From UBA4416 sp043718985 (lineage in GTDB: Bacteria > Bacteroidota > Bacteroidia > B-17B0 > Aurantibacillaceae): a stretch of 8,963 bases of DNA. The notes beneath the pieces are model-generated. The model ran no database searches. It had not been told where the DNA came from and saw only the letters and a list, made by a program, of their open reading frames with translations. Position numbers and translations under genes: made by a program. Positions 1 through 7,486 of the stretch are shown piece after piece. Positions within the stretch are counted from its first letter, which is position 1, and each line of letters starts with the position of its first letter. The stretch spans positions 1 to 8,963 of the forward strand of contig JAYSUQ010000238.1 in the NCBI GenBank assembly GCA_043718985.1, read 5' to 3'.

Positions 1-1998
1 ATTACTAACAGTATTAAACGTTAATGTTTTAGATGCCTGTGTAACAGTTGCAACCAAAGCATTAGTTGTATTGTTATAAAATTTAAAACGGTAATTAACA
101 GCTCCAGTAACAGCTAACGCATTTGAAGTTGTGTTTTTAAAATTAGTTACTACTAAACCACATTGTACGGTTGATGATGAACACGTACCAGCTACGGTTA
201 CTGTTTTAACAGCCGTGTTACTACAACCGTTATTATCGGTGCCAGTTACTGTATAATTAGTTGTTGTGCTTGGTGTTAAAGATAGTGTAGTTGTTGTAGC
301 GCCAGTATTCCATAAATAACTAGTTGCGCCATTACCAACAATATCTACCGCACCACCCGAACAAACCGAACTGTTACCGCCAGTAATACTGACAGATGGT
401 AACGAGTTTACAGTAACATTTTTTGTTGATGTAGATGTGCAACCATTGGCATCAATAACACTTACTGTGTAGGTTGTGTTTACCGAAGGTGAAACAGTTT
501 GCGAACTACCAACTAAAGTACCTGGTTCCCAAGTGTAAGTAAACGCGCCTGTGCCACCCGTTGCAACTGCATTAATAGATAATGAACTGCCAATACAAAC
601 TGCATTATTTGTACCAGTTGAAATAGAAATAGCCGTAGGATCGGTAATTGTAACTAAGGCATTACTTGAATTGCCACATTCGTTTGTAATAACACAAGTA
701 TAACTACCAGCAACCATATTTGTTGTTACTGATGATGTGCCGCCGGATGGTAACCAAGAATAGGTAAACGTTGAACCACCCGTAGCAACAACTGTTGCAG
801 ATGCAGAAGCATTGCCGTTACATAAATTATCAGTTTGAGATGCAACTAAAGTTGGAGTTGCACAAATGTTAATGATACGTGCAATTTTATTACGTGTTAC
901 GCCCGAGTTTGTTGTAAAATTACCACCAACAACTATATTTTGGTCGGCTTGTAATGCCATTGATATAATTTCGGCATTATTACCAGTACCACCAAATGTA
1001 TTATCAATTGTACCATCAGTATTTAAACGCACTATTCGTGTTTTAGATACACCATTAAATGTTGTAAAATATCCACCTAAAATTATTTTGCCATCTGCTT
1101 GTAAAGTAATAGTTCTAACAATATTATTTGCACCAGTGTTATTAAATGTGTTATCAATTGTGCCATCGGTATTTAAACGCATAATATTGCTTTTACTTGT
1201 TCCGTTGTAAGATGTAAACAAACCACCAACCAAAATTTTACCATCACTTTGTATTTGCATTGCATAAACAGCAGTTGCAGTGGTTGAGCCTGCTATACCC
1301 GAACCGATTACAAACGATGCGTCGTTTGTTGCATCGCTATTTAGCCTTATTATTTTTAATGCAGATGTACCATTGTAGCTTGTAAATGTACCGCCAACTA
1401 CAATTTTTCCATCGCTTTGTAATTTTGTAATATTAACCGCTGCATTAAAACCTGTACCTGGGTTAAAACCTCCATCCACGCTACCATCAGCATTAACACG
1501 AGCAATGCGAACACGCGATATACTTTTATAGGTACTAAAAGCACCAGCTACTATTAACTTACCATCTGTTTGTTGGTTAAACGTTGCTATTAAACCATTT
1601 GAGCCAGTTGTAACACTAAAAGTAGGGTCAATAGTGCCATCTGTATTTAATTTAACAATGTACCTTGCGTTAGCACCATTTACCGATGTAAATTGCCCCG
1701 ACATAAATATTTTGTTTGAAGCAGCATTTTCAATTTTATAAACAGTACCATTTGTTAGTGGTACAAAGGCGTTGTCTTTAGTGCCATCGGTATTTAAACG
1801 CATAATTCGGTTAGTTGTTGCACCATTAAAAACAGTATATGAGCCACCACAAAGTAGCTTGCCGTCGGCTTGCACCTCAAGTGCATTAACTGTACTGTTT
1901 GCACCAGTACCAGGGTTAAACGTTGCATCATTTAAACCTACTTGGCTTTGCAAATAGTTAAATGATAATAAAGTGAGTAAGTAAAGTATTTTTTTCAT
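1..1998 (-). CDS. Secreted delta-60 repeat beta-propeller protein with Ig/PKD-like repeats, 3' end outside window
   Basis: The frame runs from an ATG at 1998 to base 1 without a stop, giving 666 residues of a protein whose C-terminus is missing. Residues 1-19 (MKKILYLLTLLSFNYLQSQ) form a signal peptide with a typical Bacteroidota S-Q end. Residues about 24-376 hold seven delta-60 repeats (DUF5122 type) of about 50 residues, each with a core like LQ-x-DGKI-x-VGG-x-FT-x-YNG followed by RLNTDGT-x-D-x-F; seven copies fit one seven-bladed propeller. Residues about 380-602 hold three Ig/PKD/SprB-like repeats with cysteines at 393, 435, 441, 468, 520, 546 and 592, common in Bacteroidota surface proteins. 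Residues 606-666 start another beta-rich module. The protein is probably exported and may be a type IX secretion substrate, but the sorting domain would lie beyond the window. A 74-nt gap separates it from the glycan genes upstream. Function is unknown; adhesion or a surface role is inference. Gene existence is very secure. Confidence 0.93.
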   Translation of the reverse strand, partial: MKKILYLLTLLSFNYLQSQVGLNDATFNPGTGANSTVNALEVQADGKLLCGGSYTVFNGATTNRIMRLNTDGTKDNAFVPLTNGTVYKIENAASNKIFMSGQFTSVNGANARYIVKLNTDGTIDPTFSVTTGSNGLIATFNQQTDGKLIVAGAFSTYKSISRVRIARVNADGSVDGGFNPGTGFNAAVNITKLQSDGKIVVGGTFTSYNGTSALKIIRLNSDATNDASFVIGSGIAGSTTATAVYAMQIQSDGKILVGGLFTSYNGTSKSNIMRLNTDGTIDNTFNNTGANNIVRTITLQADGKIILGGYFTTFNGVSKTRIVRLNTDGTIDNTFGGTGNNAEIISMALQADQNIVVGGNFTTNSGVTRNKIARIINICATPTLVASQTDNLCNGNASASATVVATGGSTFTYSWLPSGGTSSVTTNMVAGSYTCVITNECGNSSNALVTITDPTAISISTGTNNAVCIGSSLSINAVATGGTGAFTYTWEPGTLVGSSQTVSPSVNTTYTVSVIDANGCTSTSTKNVTVNSLPSVSITGGNSSVCSGGAVDIVGNGATSYLWNTGATTTTLSLTPSTTTNYTVTGTDNNGCSNTAVKTVTVAGTCSSSTVQCGLVVTNFKNTTSNALAVTGAVNYRFKFYNNTTNALVATVTQASKTLTFNTVSN
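193..861 (-). repeat. Three Ig/PKD-like repeats of the secreted protein
   Basis: These bases code residues about 380-602. Each unit of about 70-75 residues has a G-rich middle followed by Y-x-W or Y-L-W (YSW 413-415, YTW 488-490, YLW 561-563) and a T-x-Y-T or S-Y-T strand leading to a cysteine-containing end (SYTCVITNECGNS, VSVIDANGC, VTGTDNNGC). This is the pattern of PKD/SprB-like beta-sandwich repeats in large Bacteroidota surface proteins. The cysteines may form disulfides after export. Confidence 0.75.
871..1929 (-). repeat. Seven tandem delta-60 (propeller blade) repeats, period about 150 bp
   Basis: These bases code residues 24-376 of the secreted protein. Blades recur about every 50 residues: R-x-MRLNTDGTKD near 64-75, VKLNTDGTID near 115-124, ARVNADGSVD near 166-175, IRLNSDATND near 217-226, MRLNTDGTID near 273-282, VRLNTDGTID near 323-332, and a degenerate final blade ending KIARI near 371-375. 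Blade 2 is also degenerate, with NAASNKIFMSG in place of the usual Q-x-DGKI-x-x-G. At DNA level, 1001-1030 and 1151-1180 match at 28 of 30 positions exactly 150 bp apart, and a 26-bp stretch at 1160-1185 recurs perfectly at 1781-1806. Confidence 0.88.
1942..1998 (-). other. Signal peptide of the delta-60 protein
   Basis: This region codes residues 1-19. It has a short basic start (MKK), a hydrophobic core (ILYLLTLLSF) and ends in S-Q before V20. A cleavage site after S-Q is frequent in Bacteroidota exported proteins. No lipobox cysteine follows, so it looks like a signal peptidase I substrate rather than a lipoprotein. Confidence 0.75.
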
Positions 1999-2024
1999 GA
2001 TAGCTAGGTATTTAATGTTATTAT

Positions 2025-2058
2025 TAAAGGTAAATAAAATTCCAATTACCGTGCCAAA
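2025..2058 (-). promoter_or_regulatory. Possible Bacteroidota-type -33/-7 promoter for the delta-60 gene
   Basis: On the minus strand TTTG lies at 2058-2055 and TACCTTTA at 2032-2025. The second matches the Bacteroidota -7 consensus TAnnTTTG except for its last base. The spacer is 22 nt, slightly long compared with the usual range of about 19-21. The ATG follows at 1998, leaving a short leader. The match is imperfect and such A+T-rich words arise by chance, so this is a weak call supported mainly by its place in the only sizeable intergenic gap. Confidence 0.3.
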
Positions 2059-2072
2059 TAATTACAACAATT

Positions 2073-3347
2073 TTACAAAATTTCTTTTTTTTCTTGGTAA
2101 GAAACCGAGTTAAAATAATACAATATTAAAAAGAATGGAAATCCATTTAAAAAGTAATGCCCTTGTCTAAATAAATTTAACAAAATCATAATTAACAAAG
2201 CGTTGCTAATTAGCCAATGGTTAGTTTGGTTAACAATATCGCGTTTAACGTAACATTTTATAATAATTACTAAAAAAATGCCAACTCCAAAAATGCCAGT
2301 TTCTGAAAGTAAGCGCAATAACATCGAATTTGCATCGGCACCATTTACATTAATACCAGCAACTAACACATCGCGTGCTAACGAATATTTTTCGAAAGCA
2401 ATTGGATGCGAACCAATACCTGAACCTAAAACAGGGCTTTGATAAAAATTTTGTAACGCAACGGTGTAGTTATTATACAAAACGAATGATGAGCCGTGAG
2501 TTTCGCCCAACTTAAATTCGTTACCCGAAAACATTGATATTGTTCCATCTAAACGTTCTCTAAAATCAACTAAATTGGTGTACATATAATTAAAAATTAT
2601 AATTGCAAGCGGTATAACAAATGCGATGTATCGTATAAACCCAAAATTTAAAACTAAAAAAAATAGTGTTAAAAATATACCCAATTGTGCTAAACCCGAA
2701 AACGACAATAAATAAACTAAAATAATTATGATATTTTGAAAACGCGATAAGCCAAAATTTTTGCCCGTAATTACATTATACACAGCTACAAAAAAAGCAG
2801 AAGATATAACGGCACCAAAATGTGTTGGCTCACAAAATATTGAGTTTACTCGCAAGCCAAATAACCCGCCAGTTGCAAGCCCCCATTTATTAAAAATGTG
2901 AAAAAATGTGTACCCGTTTTTAAACCCAATTTGAAAACAGATAAACTGAAAAAAACCCAGTAACGAAACAATGTAACACCCCTTTAAATACCATTTAAAT
3001 AGCTGTTCAATATCATACTTAAATTGTAATACAACGTAATAATAAAAAAAATACGATAAAGTAAGCCCAATAAAAACCTTAAAAAATTGAGGTGGCGTAT
3101 CGTTTCCAATAAAAATGTTTATGATGCCATTAACAAATAAAATTAAAAAAATAAAAAACAAATTTCGGTTAATACCAAAACGCAAAATAAAACCTGGTAG
3201 TAAAACAATGTAAATTAAATAACCAAAATAAAACTCAAAAGGCTCTTTAAAAAAAACATAGGAGTTAACAAAAATTGAAATATATATAAATAAAACTATC
3301 CAAAAGTTTTTTCTGTTTTCAGTAAAGTATGATTCTTCTATTTGCAT
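2073..3347 (-). CDS. Wzy-like O-antigen polymerase / O-antigen-ligase family membrane protein
   Basis: This is a polytopic inner-membrane protein of 424 residues with roughly ten or more hydrophobic segments, the usual size for Wzy polymerases and WaaL-type ligases. Family-type features are visible: R166 and a downstream C-EPTHFG (172-178), resembling the REPsH-type motif of Wzy proteins; a large periplasmic loop at about 255-345 with LGSGIGSHP (307-315); and GADANSMLLRLLSETGIFG (336-354), the polymerase/ligase signature in which D338 precedes N340-S341. Such enzymes join undecaprenyl-diphosphate-linked repeat units in the periplasm, or attach chains to an acceptor. The ATG at 3347 lies 2 nt after the stop of the acyltransferase gene, which makes it co-transcribed and the last gene of the cluster. 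Polymerase is favoured by the context of a repeat-unit assembly cluster, but sequence alone does not exclude a ligase. Confidence 0.82.
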   Translation of the reverse strand: MQIEESYFTENRKNFWIVLFIYISIFVNSYVFFKEPFEFYFGYLIYIVLLPGFILRFGINRNLFFIFLILFVNGIINIFIGNDTPPQFFKVFIGLTLSYFFYYYVVLQFKYDIEQLFKWYLKGCYIVSLLGFFQFICFQIGFKNGYTFFHIFNKWGLATGGLFGLRVNSIFCEPTHFGAVISSAFFVAVYNVITGKNFGLSRFQNIIIILVYLLSFSGLAQLGIFLTLFFLVLNFGFIRYIAFVIPLAIIIFNYMYTNLVDFRERLDGTISMFSGNEFKLGETHGSSFVLYNNYTVALQNFYQSPVLGSGIGSHPIAFEKYSLARDVLVAGINVNGADANSMLLRLLSETGIFGVGIFLVIIIKCYVKRDIVNQTNHWLISNALLIMILLNLFRQGHYFLNGFPFFLILYYFNSVSYQEKKEIL

Positions 3348-3349
3348 AT

Positions 3350-4342
3350 TTATTTATATTTAATAGAAGAAGATAGTTTTTTTGAAGGCTTTTCGATGAT
3401 AAGATACGTTAACCAAGCGGCTATTAAACTGATAATTAAACCACCTAAAATAACTAAAAATTTATTAAACGATGTAACGCAGTTGTGTGATAGCACATTT
3501 ATAAATGTTGCACCAATTAATGTATGAATTAAATATATTGAGTATGAAAATTTACCTAAAAAATTTAAAATAAATACTTTAATATCAGCACAAAATAAAA
3601 TGCATAAAACTGGTAATATCGAAAATAGTACTAACCCAAATTGGTATTTATAAAAACAAAAAATGAGTGTAATTAATAAAACTAAAGTGTACTCTTTTTT
3701 TAAAATTAAATTAGCCTTAAATAAAAATGTTAAAATGCCTAATAAAAAAATAGGTAGCCAATAAAATAACAAGGTACTTTTACCTATAAAACTTAATAGT
3801 AAAATGCCTGTGTATATTAAAATTCTAATAAATTGCGTTGTATTAACAAGCGGTATAAATAACAAGCCAATAAAAAAATAATATTGAAACTCGACAGCTA
3901 AAGTCCAATAAACTTCATTTAACCATTTATAGTTTTCAAAAAAAGGTATTAAGTATCCAAAATGTAGGGCTATTTGTTTGTAGTTTAAATTAAAGCCAAC
4001 ATTAGTGGTGTCGTAAAACTTAGCACGAATAAGTAATAATATGATTGCGATTAAAACGGAAAACAAATAAGGTGGCTCGAGCCTTGCTAAACGTTTAACA
4101 AGAAACGAAAAGAAATTGTTAAGCTTAAAATGGGCACTAAACATTGCCCACGGAATAACAAAGCCAGAAATAACAAAAAATGTTTGTACGCCATATTTTC
4201 CGAACGAAAAAATAGATAATATATTTTCGTTTTTAATAAAACCTGTAGTTGTACAAACAAAATGATACAAGCAAACGGCAATAGCTGCAAAGGCCCTAAG
4301 ACTATCTAAAATAAATATGTTTGTGTTTTTATTAATGTGCAT
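3350..4342 (-). CDS. Membrane acyltransferase, acyltransferase-3 family (glycan O-acyltransferase)
   Basis: This 330-residue polytopic membrane protein has the full length and motifs of the acyltransferase-3 family (PF01757; OafA/WecH-like without the extra SGNH domain). The N-terminus has LDSLRAFAAIAVCLYHF (12-28) with the conserved R16 and H27. FFVISGFVI follows at 55-63, a KRLARLEPPY loop at 83-92, W146 and E151 in VYWTLAVEFQYYF, SYSIYLIH at 266-273 and a terminal IEKPSKK at 316-322. These proteins acylate, usually acetylate, sugars on lipid-linked glycans at the inner membrane. The ATG at 4342 lies inside the end of the preceding glycosyltransferase gene, an 11-nt overlap in another frame, indicating translational coupling. 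The Wzy-like gene starts 2 nt downstream. The acyl group and target sugar cannot be read from sequence. Confidence 0.9.
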   Translation of the reverse strand: MHINKNTNIFILDSLRAFAAIAVCLYHFVCTTTGFIKNENILSIFSFGKYGVQTFFVISGFVIPWAMFSAHFKLNNFFSFLVKRLARLEPPYLFSVLIAIILLLIRAKFYDTTNVGFNLNYKQIALHFGYLIPFFENYKWLNEVYWTLAVEFQYYFFIGLLFIPLVNTTQFIRILIYTGILLLSFIGKSTLLFYWLPIFLLGILTFLFKANLILKKEYTLVLLITLIFCFYKYQFGLVLFSILPVLCILFCADIKVFILNFLGKFSYSIYLIHTLIGATFINVLSHNCVTSFNKFLVILGGLIISLIAAWLTYLIIEKPSKKLSSSIKYK

Positions 4343-5435
4343 TTACAGAAACAATTTTTAAGTAAGAATTAATAAACGCCGTTTTTGTAAAACTTAAAAG
4401 CGCTAAATTTTGAATTTCTTTTTTACTTAATGGGTTTTGATTTGGTATGTAACCGCAATTATGCTGCTTTGCAAAATTGCTATAATCGCCTAAATTATTT
4501 GAAATAATAACTGGTAAGCCACAAGCTAAATATTCGGCAAATTTTACTGGCGATGCTACTTTGTTTGTTATTGTTTCTTCGCGCAATAACAAGCCGTAAT
4601 TACACGCTAATAAATAAGTTACAACTTGGGTTGGTTGCAAGTATTTGCAAGCTATTTGGTCAGGAAATGTTTTTTGTAATTCTTTTATGTTTTCATCTAA
4701 TTGAGATAAAAATAATACTTTATAGTTTAAATTAAGTTTTAATAAAGGTGATAAAAATTTAACCAACAAACCAAACGATTGCCAACCCGCTAATGAGCCC
4801 GAATAAACAAAAACAACATCATCGGTTTTAAAATTAAATTCGTTACGAATGTTTGTTGAGTTATGATCGTCGCTGGTTTGAAAAACAGCGTTGATGGTAC
4901 ATGGTATTACAACATGTTTAGTTGATGTATAATCATATTCACTATTCCAAAAATTCACTAACGCATTTGATACCGCTACTCTAAAATCTGATTCTAAAAT
5001 CACTTCTTTTTCAAACGCAGCAATTTGGGCTACTAACGTTTTATCGGTTACTACATTGTACTCTTTCCACTCGGCTGCTATTGCGCCTCGGCCATCATAA
5101 ACAACCGCCTTGCATTTATGTTTAACTAACAGTGCTAATTTTGTTGCAAACACCGACCTTCCAATTATTGTATTTGGTTTATAAATAATGCATAAAATAT
5201 TAAGTAAAAATAAATTATTTTTCCAATTTTTTAATTTAGGATACATTGGTAATACAATGGCACTTGGAAGTTGTTGTTTGATTAGCTTTTTATTTTTTAA
5301 AAAACCTCTTATCGAAATAAATGAAATTAATTTCATTTTTATTTTCAGATCAATATTGTAAAATTTCACAACATCAATAACCTGCGAGCTATAAATGCCA
5401 GATGGCGCATCGTTATATGTAATATAAAAGTGCAT
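4332..5435 (-). CDS. Glycosyltransferase, GT-B fold, family 4-like
   Basis: This is a 367-residue soluble or membrane-associated transferase. The C-terminal donor-binding half is typical of GT4: YSGSLAGWQ (211-219) opening the second Rossmann domain, then LLREETITNKVASPVKFAEYLACGLPVIIS (283-312), with E286/E287, the S-P-x-K segment and E301 in the positions of the EX7E-like motif. The N-terminal half starts YNDAPSGIYSSQVIDVV (7-23) and carries YDGRGA (113-118) and a VAVSNAL acceptor-domain strand (153-159). It probably adds one sugar of the lipid-linked repeat unit from a nucleotide-sugar donor; donor and linkage are unknown. Its ATG shares one base with the wecB stop (TAATG), and its tail overlaps the acyltransferase gene by 11 nt. 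Length is normal for GT4 enzymes. Confidence 0.87.
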   Translation of the reverse strand: MHFYITYNDAPSGIYSSQVIDVVKFYNIDLKIKMKLISFISIRGFLKNKKLIKQQLPSAIVLPMYPKLKNWKNNLFLLNILCIIYKPNTIIGRSVFATKLALLVKHKCKAVVYDGRGAIAAEWKEYNVVTDKTLVAQIAAFEKEVILESDFRVAVSNALVNFWNSEYDYTSTKHVVIPCTINAVFQTSDDHNSTNIRNEFNFKTDDVVFVYSGSLAGWQSFGLLVKFLSPLLKLNLNYKVLFLSQLDENIKELQKTFPDQIACKYLQPTQVVTYLLACNYGLLLREETITNKVASPVKFAEYLACGLPVIISNNLGDYSNFAKQHNCGYIPNQNPLSKKEIQNLALLSFTKTAFINSYLKIVSVNAH

Positions 5436-6529
5436 TAGTTATTTGCTATAATGCTTAAAATACGTGCTGTTGATTGGCCATCCCAATTAAGTGGAATAGT
5501 GCCTTTTTTATACAGATCGTTTTCTATTTGAGAAATGTAATTTAAAATTAAATCAACATCAAACGGTACCAATGTGTTTGTGCCTTGTGTTACAGTTATT
5601 GGCCTTTCGGTATTAGGACGCAAGGTTAAGCAAGGTACGTTTACAAAGGTCGATTCTTCTTGAATTCCTCCACTATCGGTTAAAATAAATTTACTGTTTT
5701 CAATTAAATTTTGAAATGCAAAATAATCTAGTGGCTCGGTTAAAATAATATTTTCATTGTCAACTATAGCGCCTTTTAAATTAAATTCGTCTAATTTTTT
5801 TAATGTACGTGGATGGATGGGAAAAACAACTTTATAAGTTTTAGTGATTTCGTTTAAAAGCGCTACCAGTTTAATTAATCCACTTTCAAAATCAACCGTG
5901 GCAGGCCTATGCATTGTTATTAATGCAAATTGTTTTGATGTTAAGTGTAATTTAGTAAGTATATCAGATTGTTTAATTTCAGTTTGATAAGCTACTAACG
6001 TATCTATCATTGTATTACCAACAAAATGTATGTTTTGTTTATCAAAGCCTTCGTTTATTAAATGTGTAAGCCCACTTGGTTCGGTTACAAAAAATAAATT
6101 CGAAAGTAAATCGGTTAATAATCTATTGTGCTCTTCGGGCATTGTTTTGTCAAAACTTCGCAAGCCACTTTCTAAATGTGCAATTTTAATTTCTAATTTA
6201 TTTGCAGTTATTGCGGCTGCTAAGGTTGAGTTTACATCGCCTACTACAATTATTAAATTGGGCTTAAAGGTTGTGTTTATTAAATCTTCGAGCTTTACCA
6301 TTATTTCGGCCATTTGTTTGTTTGGGCTGGCAGGCAAAATATTTAAAAAATAATCGGGCTGTAAATTAAATTGAGTAAAAAAAACATTAGCCATTTTTTC
6401 ATCAAAGTGTTGCCCAGTGTGCACAATTTTTAAATCAATATTATCATGTTTAACAGCTAGTTTTTTAAACTGTGTAACTTTTATAAAATTTGGTCTTGTT
6501 CCAATTACTATTAATATATTTTTTTTCAT
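5435..6529 (-). CDS. wecB: UDP-N-acetylglucosamine 2-epimerase, non-hydrolysing (WecB family)
   Basis: This 364-residue cytoplasmic enzyme interconverts UDP-GlcNAc and UDP-ManNAc, supplying ManNAc-type donors for surface glycans. Motifs run in the expected order: GTRPNFIK (10-17), HTGQHFD (37-43), GDVNST (97-102), HLESGLRSFD (118-127), MPEEHNR (130-136), GNTMIDTL (171-178), MHRPATVD (206-213), FPIHPRT (236-242), TDSGGIQEE (284-292) and LRPNTERPI (303-311). The candidate equivalents of E. coli D95, E117, E131 and H213 are D98, E120, E132 or E133, and H207. The GTRPNFIK and HRPATVD forms differ from the classical GTRPEAIK and HRREN, placing it in a divergent branch. No dehydrogenase (WecC) gene accompanies it here, so the product may be used as ManNAc or processed by genes outside the window. 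The ATG at 6529 follows a 15-nt gap, and its TAA overlaps the next ATG by one base. Confidence 0.94.
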   Translation of the reverse strand: MKKNILIVIGTRPNFIKVTQFKKLAVKHDNIDLKIVHTGQHFDEKMANVFFTQFNLQPDYFLNILPASPNKQMAEIMVKLEDLINTTFKPNLIIVVGDVNSTLAAAITANKLEIKIAHLESGLRSFDKTMPEEHNRLLTDLLSNLFFVTEPSGLTHLINEGFDKQNIHFVGNTMIDTLVAYQTEIKQSDILTKLHLTSKQFALITMHRPATVDFESGLIKLVALLNEITKTYKVVFPIHPRTLKKLDEFNLKGAIVDNENIILTEPLDYFAFQNLIENSKFILTDSGGIQEESTFVNVPCLTLRPNTERPITVTQGTNTLVPFDVDLILNYISQIENDLYKKGTIPLNWDGQSTARILSIIANN

Positions 6530-6544
6530 TTTAAATGTTATGAT

Positions 6545-7477
6545 TTATTTTTTAAAAACAGCATTAATTTTTAAAAACATGTTTAAACCTAAATAGTTAA
6601 TTAGGGAAGTTTTTATTTTATTAAAACCATAAGTACCAGCCGAATTCCAATTGTGCTTAACAAAACTATTGTAATAATTAATAGCACTTAATTTATCATA
6701 ATAAGCAAGGCTTAAAATCGAATTCATTAAAAAATCCATTAAAATGCCATTATGTTTATTGTATTCTTGTTGTTTGTTTTGTTTTAAATACTGTAAATAA
6801 TTTATACGTATATCAATAAATTCTATCCATTTTTTAGCCTTGTTTCCTTGCGATATTTGCCCAGATATTCTATCTCTAATAATTGTGTTGGCATTATTAT
6901 CAACAATATAGCTTTTATTATTACTTATTAAGCGTAGCATTAAATCTGCCTCTTGCGAACTTGTTTTAACTTCGTTCCAAGCTCCAATTGCTAGCACATC
7001 TTTTTTATTCCATAAATTAGAACATGTATTACCTGTTTTGTTTAAAAACGTTGCGGTGTATTTATTGTCATTTAATAAATTAATGTTTATCTGGGTATTA
7101 TTTACCAATCGTTTTATATGTGCAGCGGCAATAAATGCAAATTCTATATCTAAATTATCAGTTATTAATGTTGCTTGTAATTCAATTTTATTGGGTAACA
7201 ACAAATCATCCGCATCTAAAAACTGCAACCACTCACCGCTACTTAAATTTATGCCTTTGTTTCGGGCTGCTGGTGCTCCTGGCTTTAGCTCTTTATCTAT
7301 AATTATAGTTGGATGTTTTTGTTTTAATTTTACTAATTCATTCCACGTAGTATCGGTTGAGTTATTATCAATGCAAATAATTTCAATATTTTTATATGTT
7401 TGATTTATTGCCGATGTTACGCATTCTTCAATATAGTTTTGAACATTATAGCATGGTATTATAATTGATACTAACAT
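6545..7477 (-). CDS. Glycosyltransferase family 2 (GT-A fold)
   Basis: This 310-residue protein starts directly with the GT2 first strand (VSIIIPCYNVQNYIEECV, 3-20), followed by QTYKNIEIICIDNNSTD (26-42), GAPAARNKGI (67-76) and the metal-binding DxD-type motif FLDADD (86-91). A later Q-E-A-D at 175-178 lies where the catalytic-base region of GT2 enzymes is expected. The C-terminal part from about 200 is helical and Asn/Lys-rich without an evident membrane segment. It should transfer one sugar from a nucleotide donor to the growing lipid-linked glycan at the cytoplasmic face. The ATG at 7477 comes 9 nt after the stop of the hexapeptide acyltransferase gene, and wecB starts 15 nt downstream. 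The start is well supported because the Rossmann-like strand begins at residue 2. Specificity is unknown. Confidence 0.91.
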   Translation of the reverse strand: MLVSIIIPCYNVQNYIEECVTSAINQTYKNIEIICIDNNSTDTTWNELVKLKQKHPTIIIDKELKPGAPAARNKGINLSSGEWLQFLDADDLLLPNKIELQATLITDNLDIEFAFIAAAHIKRLVNNTQININLLNDNKYTATFLNKTGNTCSNLWNKKDVLAIGAWNEVKTSSQEADLMLRLISNNKSYIVDNNANTIIRDRISGQISQGNKAKKWIEFIDIRINYLQYLKQNKQQEYNKHNGILMDFLMNSILSLAYYDKLSAINYYNSFVKHNWNSAGTYGFNKIKTSLINYLGLNMFLKINAVFKK

Positions 7478-7486
7478 TAAATACAG

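Noticed and set aside
866..1210. Plus-strand open frame of 114 codons
   Set aside because: It is antisense to the delta-60 gene; its translation is a low-complexity hydrophobic reflection of the repeated blades (repeated LNVLSIVPSVFKR), and the minus frame explains every base.
871..1929. Regularly spaced repeats as a CRISPR-like array
   Set aside because: The 150-bp period is exactly 50 codons, the reading frame is open throughout, and the repeats are diverged protein-coding blades.
1772..1957. Plus-strand open frame of 61 codons
   Set aside because: It is the antisense image of blade 1 of the delta-60 gene and contains the same repeat-derived string.
2011..2028. 6-bp inverted repeat (TTTAAT/ATTAAA) as operator or terminator
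   Set aside because: It is made only of A and T in an A+T-rich gap, has no G-C stem or U-tract context, and would be expected by chance.
4087..4290. Minus-strand open frame of 67 codons in another frame
   Set aside because: It overlaps the N-terminal motifs of the acyltransferase-3 gene and has no independent support.
4332..4342. Possible frameshift fusing the GT4 and acyltransferase-3 genes
   Set aside because: Both proteins are full length with intact ends and distinct families; the 11-nt overlap is ordinary operon packing.
6030..6353. Plus-strand open frame of 107 codons
   Set aside because: It lies wholly inside wecB, whose motifs are unmistakable on the minus strand.
7038..7403. Plus-strand open frame of 121 codons
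   Set aside because: It is antisense to the GT2 gene, over its conserved DxD and nucleotide-binding motifs; no recognisable protein features.
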